A stretch of DNA of 64,000 bases from Trissonchulus latispiculum (lineage: Eukaryota; Nematoda; Enoplea; Enoplida; Ironidae): assembly GCA_030248195.1 (NCBI GenBank), contig JASAND010013430.1, positions 1 through 64,000 of the forward strand. Direction: 5' to 3'. The first letter of the stretch is position 1. The number at the start of each line of letters is the position of its first letter. Both the position numbers and the translations under genes were made by a program. Under the pieces are notes generated by a model, which was given only the letters and a program-made list of their open reading frames with translations, did not search any database and was not told the DNA's origin. This document shows, piece after piece, positions 49,901 through 57,884 of the stretch.

Positions 49901-51740
49901 TTGGAACGGGCCGGGTCGGGCCTGGCCGAAAAATTTTGCCAGCGGGCCGGCCGGGCCGGGCCGAGCAAAGTTTTGGAGCGGGCCGGGCAGGGCCGGGCCG
50001 AAAAAATCCGGCCCGTGCTCATCTCTACATCCTTTCTTCAGTTCTGTCGGAACATCTAAGGTCAACCGTATTGAAATTGTTTGTTGCGATAACTGTAACT
50101 GACTCTCCCGCCCCCTCCCTTATACCTTAACCGAATGGCGGAGGACAGGACACAAATATCAGAAATGCGATGAATATTTTTATACGATTCTCTACTTCTA
50201 TACAACGACTAAGAAACCACTCGGCCGCTGAGACTTAAGATTTGTTGTTATAGTTTGTGATTTGGATTGATCTAAATGGATTGAAAATCGGTAGGAAACT
50301 AATATTTCTGTGCATTTCCTACTTTCCTTGGAATATTCTGTAAGTTTGCTGATCCCCAGCAACACCATCGCAAGAATGCTCTTGTATCCTTAACGCATGC
50401 GAACGCCACTCGAAGTTTCCTTCAGTTTCTTGTTACATATGCACTATGGAATGTCACTCGTCCGGACACACTTGTCGTTAAAATTTCTAAACTAATATCA
50501 TCTTAAATCTACTAGTTCTGCGCTGGTAATCTACTAGTGCTAGTAAAATGGTCTAGCCTCATTTCACTAGACGATTGTCAGAAAACCATGATATCTTTTC
50601 GAAATTTTCACGTTTTTGACGAAACTTTCAGAACACCTTGGGTTAGCAACCTGAAACATTGTGAAAATTGGATGTTTGCGAACGTTATGATTTTTTAATA
50701 TTTATGGTTAATCCACAGCTATTTCTCACTCGCAGTGCTAGTATTTTCACTAGCATTGCGTGACAGTCAAGTCCAGAAGCTTGCTCAGCTAATGTTATCT
50801 AGTCGCTGGAAAAGTTTTATGCAACACTTGACGTCCGCAGTAATAACTAAACTTTAGTATTCGCAAATCCGCACTAGTAGATCTAGTAGATAGAAAGTTT
50901 TATGCAATTGGCCCTAAGGTCAGCGATTTGGAATCTGAACAATTATGATGATTTGATCTTCAACGGTCGTCGTCGTGTTAATCCTTTCCAGGGCGCGGTC
51001 CACCGTCTGGAGCTCAGCTCCGTAACTCGCTCGAGGTGACCAGACTTGCTGGTTCAATAATATTCTGGGTGAGACCCAGCCGGTGGTGGAGAATATAAAC
51101 GCCGCTTCCTCCGCTTCTGGTTCATTCTCGGGCTGATCCGTCTGTGTAGATTTCGATATCGATCCAGGATACTTTCCGTATCAGATTTCCTGAGCACAAT
51201 TTCCGTCCGTCCGTCGACGAATGCTTCCTATGAATAGAACCGAGTCACGTATCCTTGACCCAATTGATCTCTCATCCGGTGCCAGTTATCCAAACAGGTC
51301 TCAAAATTTTACAATAATCTTTGGAATTTGTCCTAAGTTCTGACGTACTTGCCCTGTGACTAGTCCGGAGTAAAGGTGTTAGGCGTGCCGAGTGAACCGT
51401 TCCTTAAATTATGCTATTGGGCGATTGGTTCCGCACGCCCGCATTCTTGTCCTTCAGAATGGAGCCGACTTAGCCTACGCAAACATGTACTTGATTGACG
51501 ATTTTCGAGGTAGCTGAAGAAACTCTTAACGTTTGTTAAGGCAGTCAGTATGGAATCCATTAGGCTACGTATGTAAACTTCAAAGAAAAATGGCTTTGTA
51601 ATTTACATACATAGTTAACCTACTTTCCTTTGATTCTAGAAACCTCTAGATCTTTATGCCGAGCTCACGTTTGGGATGAGGACGGAAAAATGGTTGCATC
51701 TGTCGTTCAAGAATGCCTTCTTACCGGTACTCTGACCTAA
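30446..51740 (+). CDS. ACOT8: ACOT8/TesB-type acyl-CoA thioesterase, 7 exons
   Basis: Exons: 30446-30495, 37294-37436, 42087-42214, 46649-46752, 48533-48693, 49133-49327 and 51640-51740. All junctions are GT-AG with continuous phase, giving 293 aa. TesB-family enzymes hydrolyse acyl-CoA to fatty acid and CoA; animal ACOT8 acts in peroxisomes. Two hot-dog domains are visible. The N-terminal one has LLYGGQFLGQSVAAA and HSLHCYFLKAG (exon 2) and DGSTIATRSI (exon 3). The linker has KPVNPQ and FWVRPRG (exon 5). The C-terminal one has AYISDF and LSLDHAIWFH (exon 6) and VASVVQE (exon 7). The catalytic triad expected from E. coli TesB (Asp, Thr, Gln) is D212, S234 and Q284. Human ACOT8 is 319 aa and ends in SKL; this product ends LLTGTLT, with no PTS1 tripeptide. 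Introns reach 6.8 kb and are full of transposons. The tiny first exon was placed by phase and by its LERLDDNHFR match to the family N-terminus; it is the least certain. Confidence 0.9.
30598..30874. mobile_element. G-run TIR element, CTGGCTTATT ends (ACOT8 intron 1)
   Basis: CTGGCTTATTTCTAGG and the complement of the right end, CTGGCTTATTTGTACTGG, are inverted. The flanks CAGCA (30593) and TAGCA (30875) match at 4 of 5. G-runs fill the right half. The ends resemble the 42243 element. Confidence 0.65.
30876..31035. mobile_element. Short TIR remnant with CCGGACCCCC core
   Basis: AGCAGGGGCATACCAAG at the left and the complement of the right end, AGCAGAGACGTATCCAG, match at 12 of 17. The segment between has GGGTCCGGACCCCCTTTTGG. 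It abuts the 30598 element and looks like an old, small non-autonomous insertion. Confidence 0.4.
31337..31936. repeat. Left arm of an inverted repeat (partner 34993-35196)
   Basis: Once the 395-bp insertion at 31469-31863 is skipped, this arm of about 205 bp is a near-exact inverse of 34993-35196. Shared landmarks are ACAATTATCGCATTCTGTCT and CAGAACAGAGTTGGACAGAT. The partner arm has the unoccupied insertion site. Confidence 0.85.
31469..31863. mobile_element. CAGGGTATTTTTTA TIR element with G-run interior
   Basis: The ends CAGGGTATTTTTTAG and, in complement, CAGGGTATTTTTTACC are inverted. TTATT lies on both sides (31464-31468 and 31864-31868). The paralogous arm at 34993-35196 has a single TTATT and no element, so the 5-bp duplication is directly confirmed. 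The interior has poly-G on both flanks and a shared core with 40006. No coding sequence. Confidence 0.88.
32150..32645 (-). pseudogene. LINE (non-LTR) reverse transcriptase C-terminal remnant
   Basis: Read on the minus strand, the sequence encodes the end of a jockey/CR1/L2-type RT. Motifs in order are EYNSSIWSP, (after a frameshift) LLKDIDMIENVQR, TKRIPGL, SYKQRLEVLQLQSLEIR, then RGHCYKIRHS, REATKLFFTNR and VELWNSLPITV. This SIWSP, TKRIPGL, SLE.RR, RGH, FF.NR, LWNSLP order is typical of that RT tail. Frameshifts and a stop (near 32250) mark it as dead. It is cut off upstream at 32651 by the hairpin-ended element. Confidence 0.8.
32651..34513 (+). mobile_element. Hairpin-ended element, copy A
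   Basis: It begins with a hairpin (TATAGGGGG...CCCCCTATA around GCGCGAGAGCGA, 32651-32680) and ends just after another hairpin, GCTCCACCGGAGC (34488-34500), then ATTTTTATTCTTG. An inverse copy B lies at 43928-46626. Inside are three direct copies of a unit of about 151 bp containing CAGTAAAGTTTGCAT (33829, 33980, 34132). There are no TIRs and no TSD. Unequal ends with a terminal hairpin recall Helitron/Helentron-like elements, but a CTRR terminus is not present. Short open frames at 32711-33165 are not recognised. Confidence 0.75.
34605..34865. repeat. TA-rich low-complexity tract
   Basis: Several TATATA/TACGTATA runs lie in very AT-rich sequence after copy A. No gene is visible. Confidence 0.6.
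34993..35196. repeat. Right arm of an inverted repeat, unoccupied site
   Basis: Inverse of 31337-31468 plus 31864-31936. At the position where the left arm carries the 395-bp TIR element, this arm reads straight through with one copy of the TTATT target. Confidence 0.85.
35236..35880. mobile_element. Third hairpin-start element (related start, different body)
   Basis: A perfect 11-bp stem, ATAGGGGTCGC with GCGACCCCTAT around GGCA (35236-35261), is followed by AATATGTGTCAAAAG. This parallels the starts of copies A and B. Downstream is GC-rich sequence with GCTGCGCAGGGGCTGCGC and GCCGCAGCGGCGCC palindromes. The right end could not be placed; the repeat array that follows may belong to it. Confidence 0.5.
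35880..36360. repeat. Three direct copies of a unit of about 165-200 bp
   Basis: GTTTTCTGGYRCGSCSARYT at 35883, 36045 and 36245 begins units that continue CCGTCSGACCCACCCAT and GGYTCCACTTTGCYGT. The repeats share enough to give parallel open frames on both strands, which are not genes. Confidence 0.75.
36365..37150. repeat. 147-bp tandem array, about six units
   Basis: TTTTCAAAAGTGGTCAAATTT recurs near 36378, 36525, 36671, 36791, 36938 and 37085. Spacing is 146-147 bp, apart from one shortened 120-bp unit. Each unit continues GCCCGCATCGAACTGAGCAA and GGCTGTAGAGGGCTGTGGTG. Neighbouring units are almost identical, so the array is young. It ends about 140 bp before ACOT8 exon 2. Confidence 0.92.
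38121..38480. mobile_element. Diverged left part of the 27646-type element
   Basis: CATAGGCGCACCCAGGGGAG starts sequence resembling 27646 onward, including TTTTTGGAGAGAAGGCAAAA and decayed 41-bp-type units (CACGCCTGGCGGCATC and similar). Its right end was not found. Confidence 0.55.
38743..38766. repeat. (TA)n microsatellite
   Basis: Short uninterrupted TA run inside the 37551 element. Confidence 0.9.
39228..39522. mobile_element. hAT-like element, 295 bp, 8-bp TSD
   Basis: TAGTAGCGGCGCCAGG at the left and the complement of the right end, CAGTGGTGGCGCCAGG, are inverted. An exact AACGCGTC duplication flanks it (39220-39227 and 39523-39530). G-runs flank an AT-rich core. Confidence 0.85.
39701..40506. 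mobile_element. CTGGGGTTTTTT TIR element with nested copy inside
   Basis: CTGGGGTTTTTTAGG and the complement of the right end, CTGGGGTTTTTTTATTGG, are inverted. GACAA is duplicated at 39696-39700 and 40507-40511. The core is related to the CAGGGTATTTTTTA elements. The 40006-40375 element is inserted within it. Confidence 0.82.
40006..40375. mobile_element. CAGGGTATTTTTTA TIR element, 8-bp TSD
   Basis: The ends CAGGGTATTTTTTAGGG and, in complement, CAGGGTATTTTCTACAGG are inverted. CCTTAGGG is duplicated exactly (39998-40005 and 40376-40383). The core (AAAAATGAGCCAAAAAATGG and following) is nearly identical to the 31469 element, so both are relatively young. The longer TSD than in other members of the family is unexplained. 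Confidence 0.88.
40530..40916. mobile_element. hAT-like element, 387 bp, 8-bp TSD
   Basis: CAGGGGCGCACATAAGG and the complement of the right end, CAGTGGCGCACATAGG, are inverted. TTCGGGTG is duplicated exactly (40522-40529 and 40917-40924). Two copies of TTCGCGCCTTCGGCGCGAAA hairpin sequence lie in its core. Confidence 0.88.
41475..41910. repeat. Dispersed repeat shared (inverted) with 9160-9500
   Basis: CCACCTCCGTGGGAAATCCG, CATCAAATGGAGATCCCCAC and CTTAAATTATGCTGCCGAGC occur here and, in complement, at 9160-9500. The last motif is repeated at 41620 and 41723. A third partial copy lies at 51380-51530. It has no recognised coding motif. Confidence 0.75.
42002..42026. repeat. (TAA)n microsatellite
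   Basis: About eight copies of AAT, 60 bp upstream of ACOT8 exon 3. Confidence 0.85.
42243..42520. mobile_element. G-run TIR element just after ACOT8 exon 3
   Basis: CTGGGCTTATTCTACGG and the complement of the right end, CAGGGCTTATTCTAGGG, are inverted. TTTTT flanks both ends (42238 and 42521), compatible with a 5-bp TSD but uninformative because it is a homopolymer. The left end is 28 bp past the exon 3 donor site (42214). Confidence 0.72.
42526..43862. other. Intronic stretch with CCCCACTTT-type blocks, no gene
   Basis: Two G/C-rich blocks (about 42945-42970 and 43800-43850, GGGTGGGAAAGTGGGGG and its complement) and a third near 43100-43180 suggest another decayed G-run element. I could not pair ends exactly. 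An 80-codon minus frame (42743-42985) has no recognised family. Confidence 0.4.
43864..43924. repeat. (TA)n microsatellite
   Basis: TA runs interrupted once by TGTAATAT, directly abutting the hairpin-ended element copy B. Confidence 0.9.
44441..44977 (+). mobile_element. Nested opposite-strand 3' end of the same element, with a foreign insert
   Basis: CGCGAATATGGGTTGTTCAG to GTGCGCTTT (44451-44498) and CCTCCTGGCATTTACAACC to ATTCTTG (44851-44977) match the terminal segment of copy A, in + orientation, inside minus-strand copy B. About 350 bp of unrelated sequence (about 44499-44850) replaces a few bases of the family sequence. Confidence 0.7.
44631..44846. other. 216-bp tract with no C on the + strand
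   Basis: Between the C at 44630 and the C at 44847 the + strand contains only A, G and T, with many G and A runs. The AT/GC-rich surroundings use C normally. No open frame or repeat unit explains it. It could be a strand-specific editing or mutation footprint, an unusual GT-rich repeat, or an assembly artefact. Confidence 0.85.
47230..48187 (-). mobile_element. TTAA-family element copy, internally shortened
   Basis: Its minus strand matches the 59865-61481 element over scattered segments. Examples are AAAATGYRKGCGCAACC-type words, GCGACCACTTTAGCTAG (47815) and CCAGCGATTGTGGAGC against the complement near 60980. The right end reads GGAATCATCACC then TTAA (48188-48191), the complement of a TTAA-GGTGATGATTCC end. 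The left end is eroded, near 47230. Confidence 0.65.
49787..50027. mobile_element. hAT-like element, 241 bp, (GGCCCG)n core, 8-bp TSD
   Basis: TAGAGATGAGCATTTCGGCC and the complement of the right end, TAGAGATGAGCACGGGCCGG, are inverted. CATCCTTT is duplicated exactly (49779-49786 and 50028-50035). TAGAGATG is a classic hAT terminus. Arrays of GGGCCGGGCC fill the right half. It lies in ACOT8 intron 6. The 169-codon minus frame over it is composition-driven. Confidence 0.92.
50036..51379. other. ACOT8 intron 6 remainder, nothing recognised
   Basis: AT-rich sequence with CTAGTAGAT/ACTAGTAG words around 50510-50890 that may be an old repeat. No element ends or coding motifs were recognised. Confidence 0.45.
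51380..51530. repeat. Third partial copy of the 41475/9160 dispersed repeat
   Basis: CCTTAAATTATGCTATTGGG, then CGATTGGTTCC and TTGTCCTTCAGAATGGAGCC, resembles 41715-41840 in the same orientation. It is more diverged than the other two copies. Confidence 0.55.
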
Positions 51741-53401
51741 ATGAATACTGGGATTTGTGAATTGTTTCAATATTACCGGAGGTGCTGTATAGCTGTCCCT
51801 CATAATATGGATGTGAAATTCTCTGCATGTACTTAAAGACCCGTTTAAGTTTTTCAAGTTCTACAATTTTCACCCAAAATTTCCAGAAATGGTTTTATAA
51901 AACTTTTGCTAGTTTAAGTTAAAACACCCAAAATTACTGATTTCATGTTTTCAAAGTATTTATTCAAAGGTATTTATTTTTCACCGTCAGTCTTTGTGTT
52001 AAAGGTGCCGTAATTGTATGCAAGGTATTTAACGTGAACTATTATTATCATCATAATTAGTTTTCTGAAGCTGTGCTTTTTTCTATTGAAGAAGGAGGAG
52101 GGCGAGGGCCCATAAACTCTCACCACAATCTTCCCGAAATATTACGTCCTTTCTCAAAACAAGTGGGTGACTCCTTTAAGTGCCATTTTTTCCTATCATA
52201 AGCTATATTTTCGGAAATTTTCTGTATTGAATAGGTATCTAATTAATTTTTACTCCTTTAGCTATTTTTGGCTATCAGCTTATTTTTCGATAAAAGCTAA
52301 GTTTTTAAGCGGATACTCATGCAGCTACCAAGCAGCGGATTTTGAAGCATATTTTTAGAAAAGTGCCCTCCTCAAATTGCCAGCCCTTCTCCGAGCCCCT
52401 TCCCCTGGGAAAATCCGTTAAATTCTGTTGTCGTTGCTGGCTGCTGTTTGTTGTTGCTTTCCATTAGTAAGATGGGCAGCGATAATGCATTGGGCTTACA
52501 CTTCCTAGCCGTTTCTGTTCGAAAAACCCAATTATTTCTGCTACACATATTATCAAGAGTACATAATACATTAGAGGATGACAGCTGGCATACTCTATTA
52601 TCAGCTTGACACATGCTTTGCACGCTAACCCCCCACAAATTGGTACCCAGTCGAAACGGGGGTACGATCACTCGCTCTATGCTTGTGTGCTAAAGCTCAA
52701 AAACGCAAGCACTCTGTTTCGAGCTTTAGAATACGTGCATAGCGGCGAAATTTTTTGAAGTGAAGCTTCCAATTTGCTGGGGGGGGGGGTCAGCCGTTAG
52801 CGTACAGAGGTTGTGTCACGCTTATAATACATAGAGTATGACAGTTTTCATATTCTTATGTATTGCGTACTCTTGTTATTATGTACTTCTGATATACTAT
52901 GTACTATGTACTAAGCGTTTTCCTGTTTTCCTTTTCTTTAAAATTTGTACGTATAAATTTATTCGAAAATTTTGGAAATTTATTGCTACGATCTTTTATT
53001 GTTTGAATGCACGGTATATTTTCAAATTCATTTGTGTGTAAATTTAGTAAGCTGACGTGTAGTACGAACTGGAAGTTTTTGCCAATTGTAATTCAGCTTA
53101 GAAAACTTAGTTTTTTAAGTCTTTTGATATGTATATAAACTATGTTTACATGCTAGAAACAGTGTTATAAGGTTTAAAAACTACATGGAAATTGTAGATC
53201 TTGATACTTTTGTAAGCTTTATCGGCTGAATTTTTGACTGTTTAATTTAAATTTGTTGAATTTAATTTAGTGACTCAGATGGTTTTGAAGTGCGCGTTTA
53301 GTTATTTCGTCTTTCTCAATGGTGCGAGTTTGGATGCTAATTCAAGTGCCGAATCACTATTTATGTGTCCACTACTAAGGATAGGTAACTACTATGTTTA
53401 G
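51741..53401. other. Region downstream of the ACOT8-like stop
   Basis: No AATAAA was found on the + strand within 300 bp of the stop, so the 3' end is undefined. 52630-52850 is a dispersed repeat (separate entry). The rest is AT-rich with no recognised feature. Confidence 0.4.
52630..52850. repeat. Dispersed repeat shared with 25800-26010
   Basis: The same ordered landmarks occur as in the 25800 copy, including a G homopolymer, GGTCAGCCGTTAGCG and CTTATAATACATAGAGTATG. A related ATTATCAAGAGTACATAATA word nearby (52549) resembles the ends of the 24466 foldback. Confidence 0.6.
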
Positions 53402-53537
53402 GAATCTCTACTAAGACGGGGTTAACATTTGAAAGTGTTTCCGAAGAAGCTATGGGACGGGCAGAATATGATGCAATAACGCCTTATTTTAAGGAGCTTT
53501 CTTATATCCGTGTTAAACAACGCAAGCTTTTAAACAG
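53402..53537 (+). CDS. Candidate internal exon of an unidentified gene
   Basis: Between a TATGTTTAG acceptor and an AACAG/GTGTCT donor lies a 136-bp open segment in phase 1 to phase 2. It encodes ISTKTGLTFESVSEE, then AMGRAEYDAITPYF, then KELSYIRVKQRKLLNR. The composition is protein-like and the splice signals are good. I do not recognise the family. In phase it could follow a cryptic donor inside ACOT8 exon 7 or belong to a separate gene. Confidence 0.35.
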
Positions 53538-54163
53538 GTGTCTGTTTTTTAGAGTTTTGGCATAGAAACAGGTTTTTGTTGTAGGTCTGAACATGCTTTC
53601 GCACCGCATTAATTGAATCTGTTTGTTTTTGAAGTCGTTATTTTATTTGTTTACATATCCAGATTGTTTGCGCCGGTTTCTTGCCTTTTTGCATAATTCC
53701 ATGGTATTCCGCATTGATTGTGCCTTAGCATAATTCTGTGTTGTGTTATATATGTGTTATTCATTACAGGTTGTGCCTTATTGCATATGTATTCTGTTCC
53801 AATATAGTTTTAGAGTAAATATTTCAACGAAGTAAAATGTTTTGGAAAAGTTCTGTTTGACTTTTTGATTTGACGTTATGTTTGCAGTTTTTTTGGAAGC
53901 GTTACGCTTGTGTCTGCAAAATTGTGACTAAATGCAACGGAAGTGATTACGTTTGTAAAAAAGAGCGTTGTCTTCTATGTATACTCCGTCTTACATGTTG
54001 CTGCGTCATTTGAAGTTTGTTTTTCCAAGTTGTGTACTAAGATTAAAATTATTAAGCATAGAACAGCAAGCCCCTAGGCTACTCTTATTTTCGTAGAAAT
54101 ATATTTTTTAATATTTGACTCGGAATTTGTATAAATCTTGGAAGCAAGGATTTGGGTCGGTTG

Positions 54164-56738
54164 TAGGCATGGGCACGGGTCCAAAAATTTGGACCCGGGT
54201 ACCCGGTACTACCCGAAGCCCTATGACGGGTAATTGCGACACTACCCGGGTACCCGAGAAATTTTTTAACCCATTTTTCGAATTTGGCCAGACTTTTTTC
54301 AGGGGTCTTTAGTCACATTGAGCTTAGATTGGATAGATTTAAAACCTGCAGGAAGTACTAAGCTTTACATTGTTTTTTGTTTCCTTTTACGTAATCTCTT
54401 AATGAAACAACGATAAAAACAATAAAATGACTTGGATAAAAAACTTAACCTTTTGTGATCGGATACTACACTTTACTGACAACAAATGTAAAATTTTAAG
54501 CTGACTCGCTCACTAAATTGATTTGTGTTGAGATTAGTGTTTACATTTTCCATTTAGATTAATTTTATAATTAAAAAACGAAAAAATAGCTACTTTCCAA
54601 TTTCCTTTCCCTCTCTGTCCTTTTGCTTTTGGAGTAACTTTACGAAACGTAAAACTGATGAGAGATGCAAATCCTTTAGAACTTTTATTAAACGTTTACA
54701 AGACATTTATTAAATATTCCATGAAATAAATTCATTTATTTTCATTACGATTCCACTGTATCCGAAGAAATTCAAAATAACCATCTCCCTCAAGTTGGCT
54801 ATACTTTCTCAGTCACTAAAGGCGTGCGCATACGAAAGAGTCATCCAAAAGCTCGTATGCTAACATTTGGTTAAATGAATGTTCAAAGTTCAAACAATCT
54901 GGGAGCATTTTCTTAGTACAGAATTCTGTTTAGAAACAGCTAAAGTTGACAAAAATTGAAACCTAATGAGCGTTGGCGTGAAGGAAGTTTTTCAACGTTG
55001 ACCATGTGGCATTAAAGAGAACCACTAAGCTTTCAAGATCATATCAGTCACTATTGACACCATCTATTTGTAATTAGTATTGTTACTTACGGTTTAAAGA
55101 ACAACGCAGAGCTGTGGCAAAAGTCACTGATTTGATACGAACAGTTTTGTATGTATTTTGTGAATTTTATGTTTTAATTAATTTATCGACTTCCGCATAT
55201 TGCTTCAGCAGGAATTTAAAGAAAGAAAAAATGTTAGAACAGGGTAAATTTAATATTTTAAAAACAAATCTAAAAATAGAAAATTATAAAATGTTTGAAA
55301 AATACCAGTACTATGTTTAGAACTTTTATTAAACGTTTACAAGACATTTATTAAATATTCCATGAAATATATTAATTTATTTTCATTACGATTCCACTGT
55401 ATCCGAAGAAATTCAAAATAACCATCTCCCTCAAGTTGGCTAAACTTTCTCAGTCACTAAAGGCGTGCGCATACGAAAGAGTCATCCAAAAGCTTGTATG
55501 CTAACATTTGGTTAAATGAATGTTCAAACAATCTGGGAGCATTTTCTTAGTACAGAATTCTGTTTAGAAACAGCTAAAGTTGACAAAAATTGAAACCTAA
55601 TGAGCGTTGGCGTGAAGGAAGTTTTTCAACGTTGACCATGTGGCATTAAAGAGAACCACTAAGCTTTCAAGATCATATCAGTCACTATTGACACCATCTA
55701 TTTGTAATTAGTATTGTTACTTACGGTTTAAAGAACAACGCAGAGCTGTGGCAAAAGTCACTGATTTGATACGAACAGTTTTGTATGTATTTTGTGAATT
55801 TTATGTTTTAATTAATTTATCGACTTCCGCATATTGCTTCAGCAGGAATTTAAAGAAAGAAAAAATGTTAGAACAAGGTAAATTTAATATTTTAAAAACA
55901 AATCTAAAAATAGAAAATTATAAAATGTTTGAAAAATACCAGGACTATGTTTAGAACTTTTATTAAACGTTTACAAGACATTTATTAAATATTCCATAAA
56001 ATAAATTCATTTATTTTCATTACGATTCCACTGTATCCGAAGAAATTCAAGATAACCATCTCCCTCAAGTTGGCTAAACTTTCTCAGTCACTAAAGGCGT
56101 GCGCATACGAAAGAGTCATCCAAAAGCCCGTATGCTAACATTTGGTTAAATGAATGTTCAAACAATCTGGGAGCATTTTCTTACTACAGAATTCTGTTTA
56201 GAAACAGCTAAAGTTGACAAAAATTGAAACCTAATGAGCGTTGGCGTGAAGGAAGCTTTTCAACGTTGACCATGTGGCATTAAAGAGAACCACTAAGCTT
56301 TCAAGATCATATCAGTCACTATTGACACCATCTATTTGTAATTAGTATTGTTACTTACGGTTTAAAGAACAACGCAGAGCTGTGGCAAAAGTCACTGATT
56401 TGATGCGAACAGCTTTGAATGTATTTTGTAAATTTTATGTTTTAATTAATTTATCGACTTCCGCATATTGCTTCAGCAGGAATTTAAAGAAAGAAAAAAT
56501 GTTAGAACTAGGTAAATTTAATATTTTAAAAACAAATCTAAAAATAGAAAATTATAAAATGTTTGAAAAATACCAGGACTATGTATTACCTGTTCCCATT
56601 ATAAACGTTTTTCTGTTGCAGTATCTTTTTATAATAGTAAATTTTATAGTAAACTGAAAAATCTTCGGTGGTTACAAATTTTCTTATCCAAAAATTTTCG
56701 GTGGTTATCGGGTACCCGACTGCCCGTGCCCATGCCTA
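54164..56738. mobile_element. hAT-like element, 2.6 kb, GGGTACCCG ends, 8-bp TSD
   Basis: TAGGCATGGGCACGGG is present at both ends in inverted orientation (16 identical bases). GTCGGTTG is duplicated exactly (54156-54163 and 56739-56746). Subterminal GGGTACCCGG words occur at 54197-54254 and 56708-56718. The interior is a triplicated unit of about 634 bp. No recognisable transposase. Confidence 0.93.
54677..56584. repeat. 634-bp tandem triplication inside the hAT-like element
   Basis: Units start at 54677, 55318 and 55952 (641, 634 and about 633 bp). They are nearly identical; the first carries a 7-bp extra TCAAAGT near 54886. Each holds a 68-codon open frame (55114, 55748, 56382) reading AKVTDLIRTVLYVFCEFYVL and onward. 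In the third copy the stop is lost and the frame runs 91 codons. The peptide is not recognised and may be a transposase relic or chance. Confidence 0.95.
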
Positions 56739-56966
56739 GTCGGTTGAGTGGGAGATTTTCATTTCCGAAAATGATTGTATAGGTGGGCGGTAGTATTGTT
56801 ACAGTAGGCAATTTTAGTTTCAGTTTTAGTCAGCGATCCAAAATAATATTAGCTTTAGTTTCAGACGGAGTTTCAGTTCATTCAGAAATGTGCAGTTTCT
56901 ATCCTTTTTCCTCGTGTGTTCAGAATTCACTGCCGTCAAGAGTCCATGATTTTCTTCTATATATTA

Positions 56967-57627
56967 GAAGAAGAGTAAGCCACTAGAGGGCTCCTCTTCT
57001 TGGCATTGCGTAACGGTGCTCCGACCACAATACGCGAATGTTCCCCCGTTTGGGGGGGGGGTCGCCAAATCATACCCCCTCCCCGTTTGGTGGGGGGGTA
57101 GGCAACAGCCAATCAGATTGCAGAAACCCCCTCCCCGTTTGGTGGGGGGGTAGAGCAGACTGGTTCTGGCTTTTGAAAAAGGGTCCCCGTTTGGGGGGGG
57201 GGTTGACACAAGAGGTCCCCGTTTGGTGGGGGGGTATGCAAAAGGGGTCCCCGTTTGGGGGGGGTCACAAAAAGTGGTCCCCGTTTGGGGGGTCGCCAAC
57301 AGCCCATCAGAATGAGCAAAACTTAGCCTGCTTGAGCGACCCCCCCCCAAACGGGGACCCATTTTCGAATAGAACAAAAACTACCGTAATCCTCTGCTCT
57401 ACCCCCCCACCAAACGGAGGGGGGGTTTCTGCAATCTGATTGGCTGTTGGCTACCCCCCCACCAAACGGGGACCTCTTTTTGGATACCCCCCCACCAAAC
57501 GGAGGGGGGGTATGCTATGTCGATTTGGTCGACCCCCCCCCCAAACGGGGGAACATTCGCGTATTGTGGTCGGAGCACCGTTACGCAATGCGAAGAAGAG
57601 AAGCCCTCTAGTGGCTTACTCTTCTTC
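56967..57627. mobile_element. TIR element full of GGTCCCCGTTTGGGGGG repeats, TTA TSD
   Basis: TIRs of about 90 bp begin GAAGAAGAGTAAGCCACTAG and are almost perfect. TTA flanks both sides (56964-56966 and 57628-57630). The interior has about a dozen copies of GGTCCCCGTTTGGGGGG or GTTTGGTGGGGGGGTA, pointing right in the left half and inverted in the right half. TTA duplications suit PIF/Harbinger-type elements, but the ends do not otherwise identify the superfamily. Open frames on both strands are repeat artefacts. Confidence 0.85.
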
Positions 57628-57884
57628 TTAATAATAGTGCAATTATGCACTCTTGCTGCCGTATTTACAAAGCCGTGGTCTCCCTAACCCTACCTATGAT
57701 TACCTTTTTAAGGGTATCAGTGGTTAAACCGGATAGTGTAAACTCCATTTCCGTGTTTACTATTTTGATGACTAGTGTTTTCCTATCTTGGAGGAAGTAA
57801 TTGCTAACCAGGAATGGCGACGGTTCCATTGAAAATTTAATCAAAACTGAAATTTTGAAATTGAATTAACACGAAGACACTTAA

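Noticed and set aside
49556..50065. 169-codon minus-strand frame
   Set aside because: It spans the (GGCCCG)n hAT-like element and intron sequence, with a repetitive Gly/Pro/Ala peptide. Composition artefact.
53279..53401. An ATG exon ending at 53384 that joins in phase to the 53402 candidate exon
   Set aside because: The implied intron is only 17 bp, far below any animal intron. The phase match is treated as chance.
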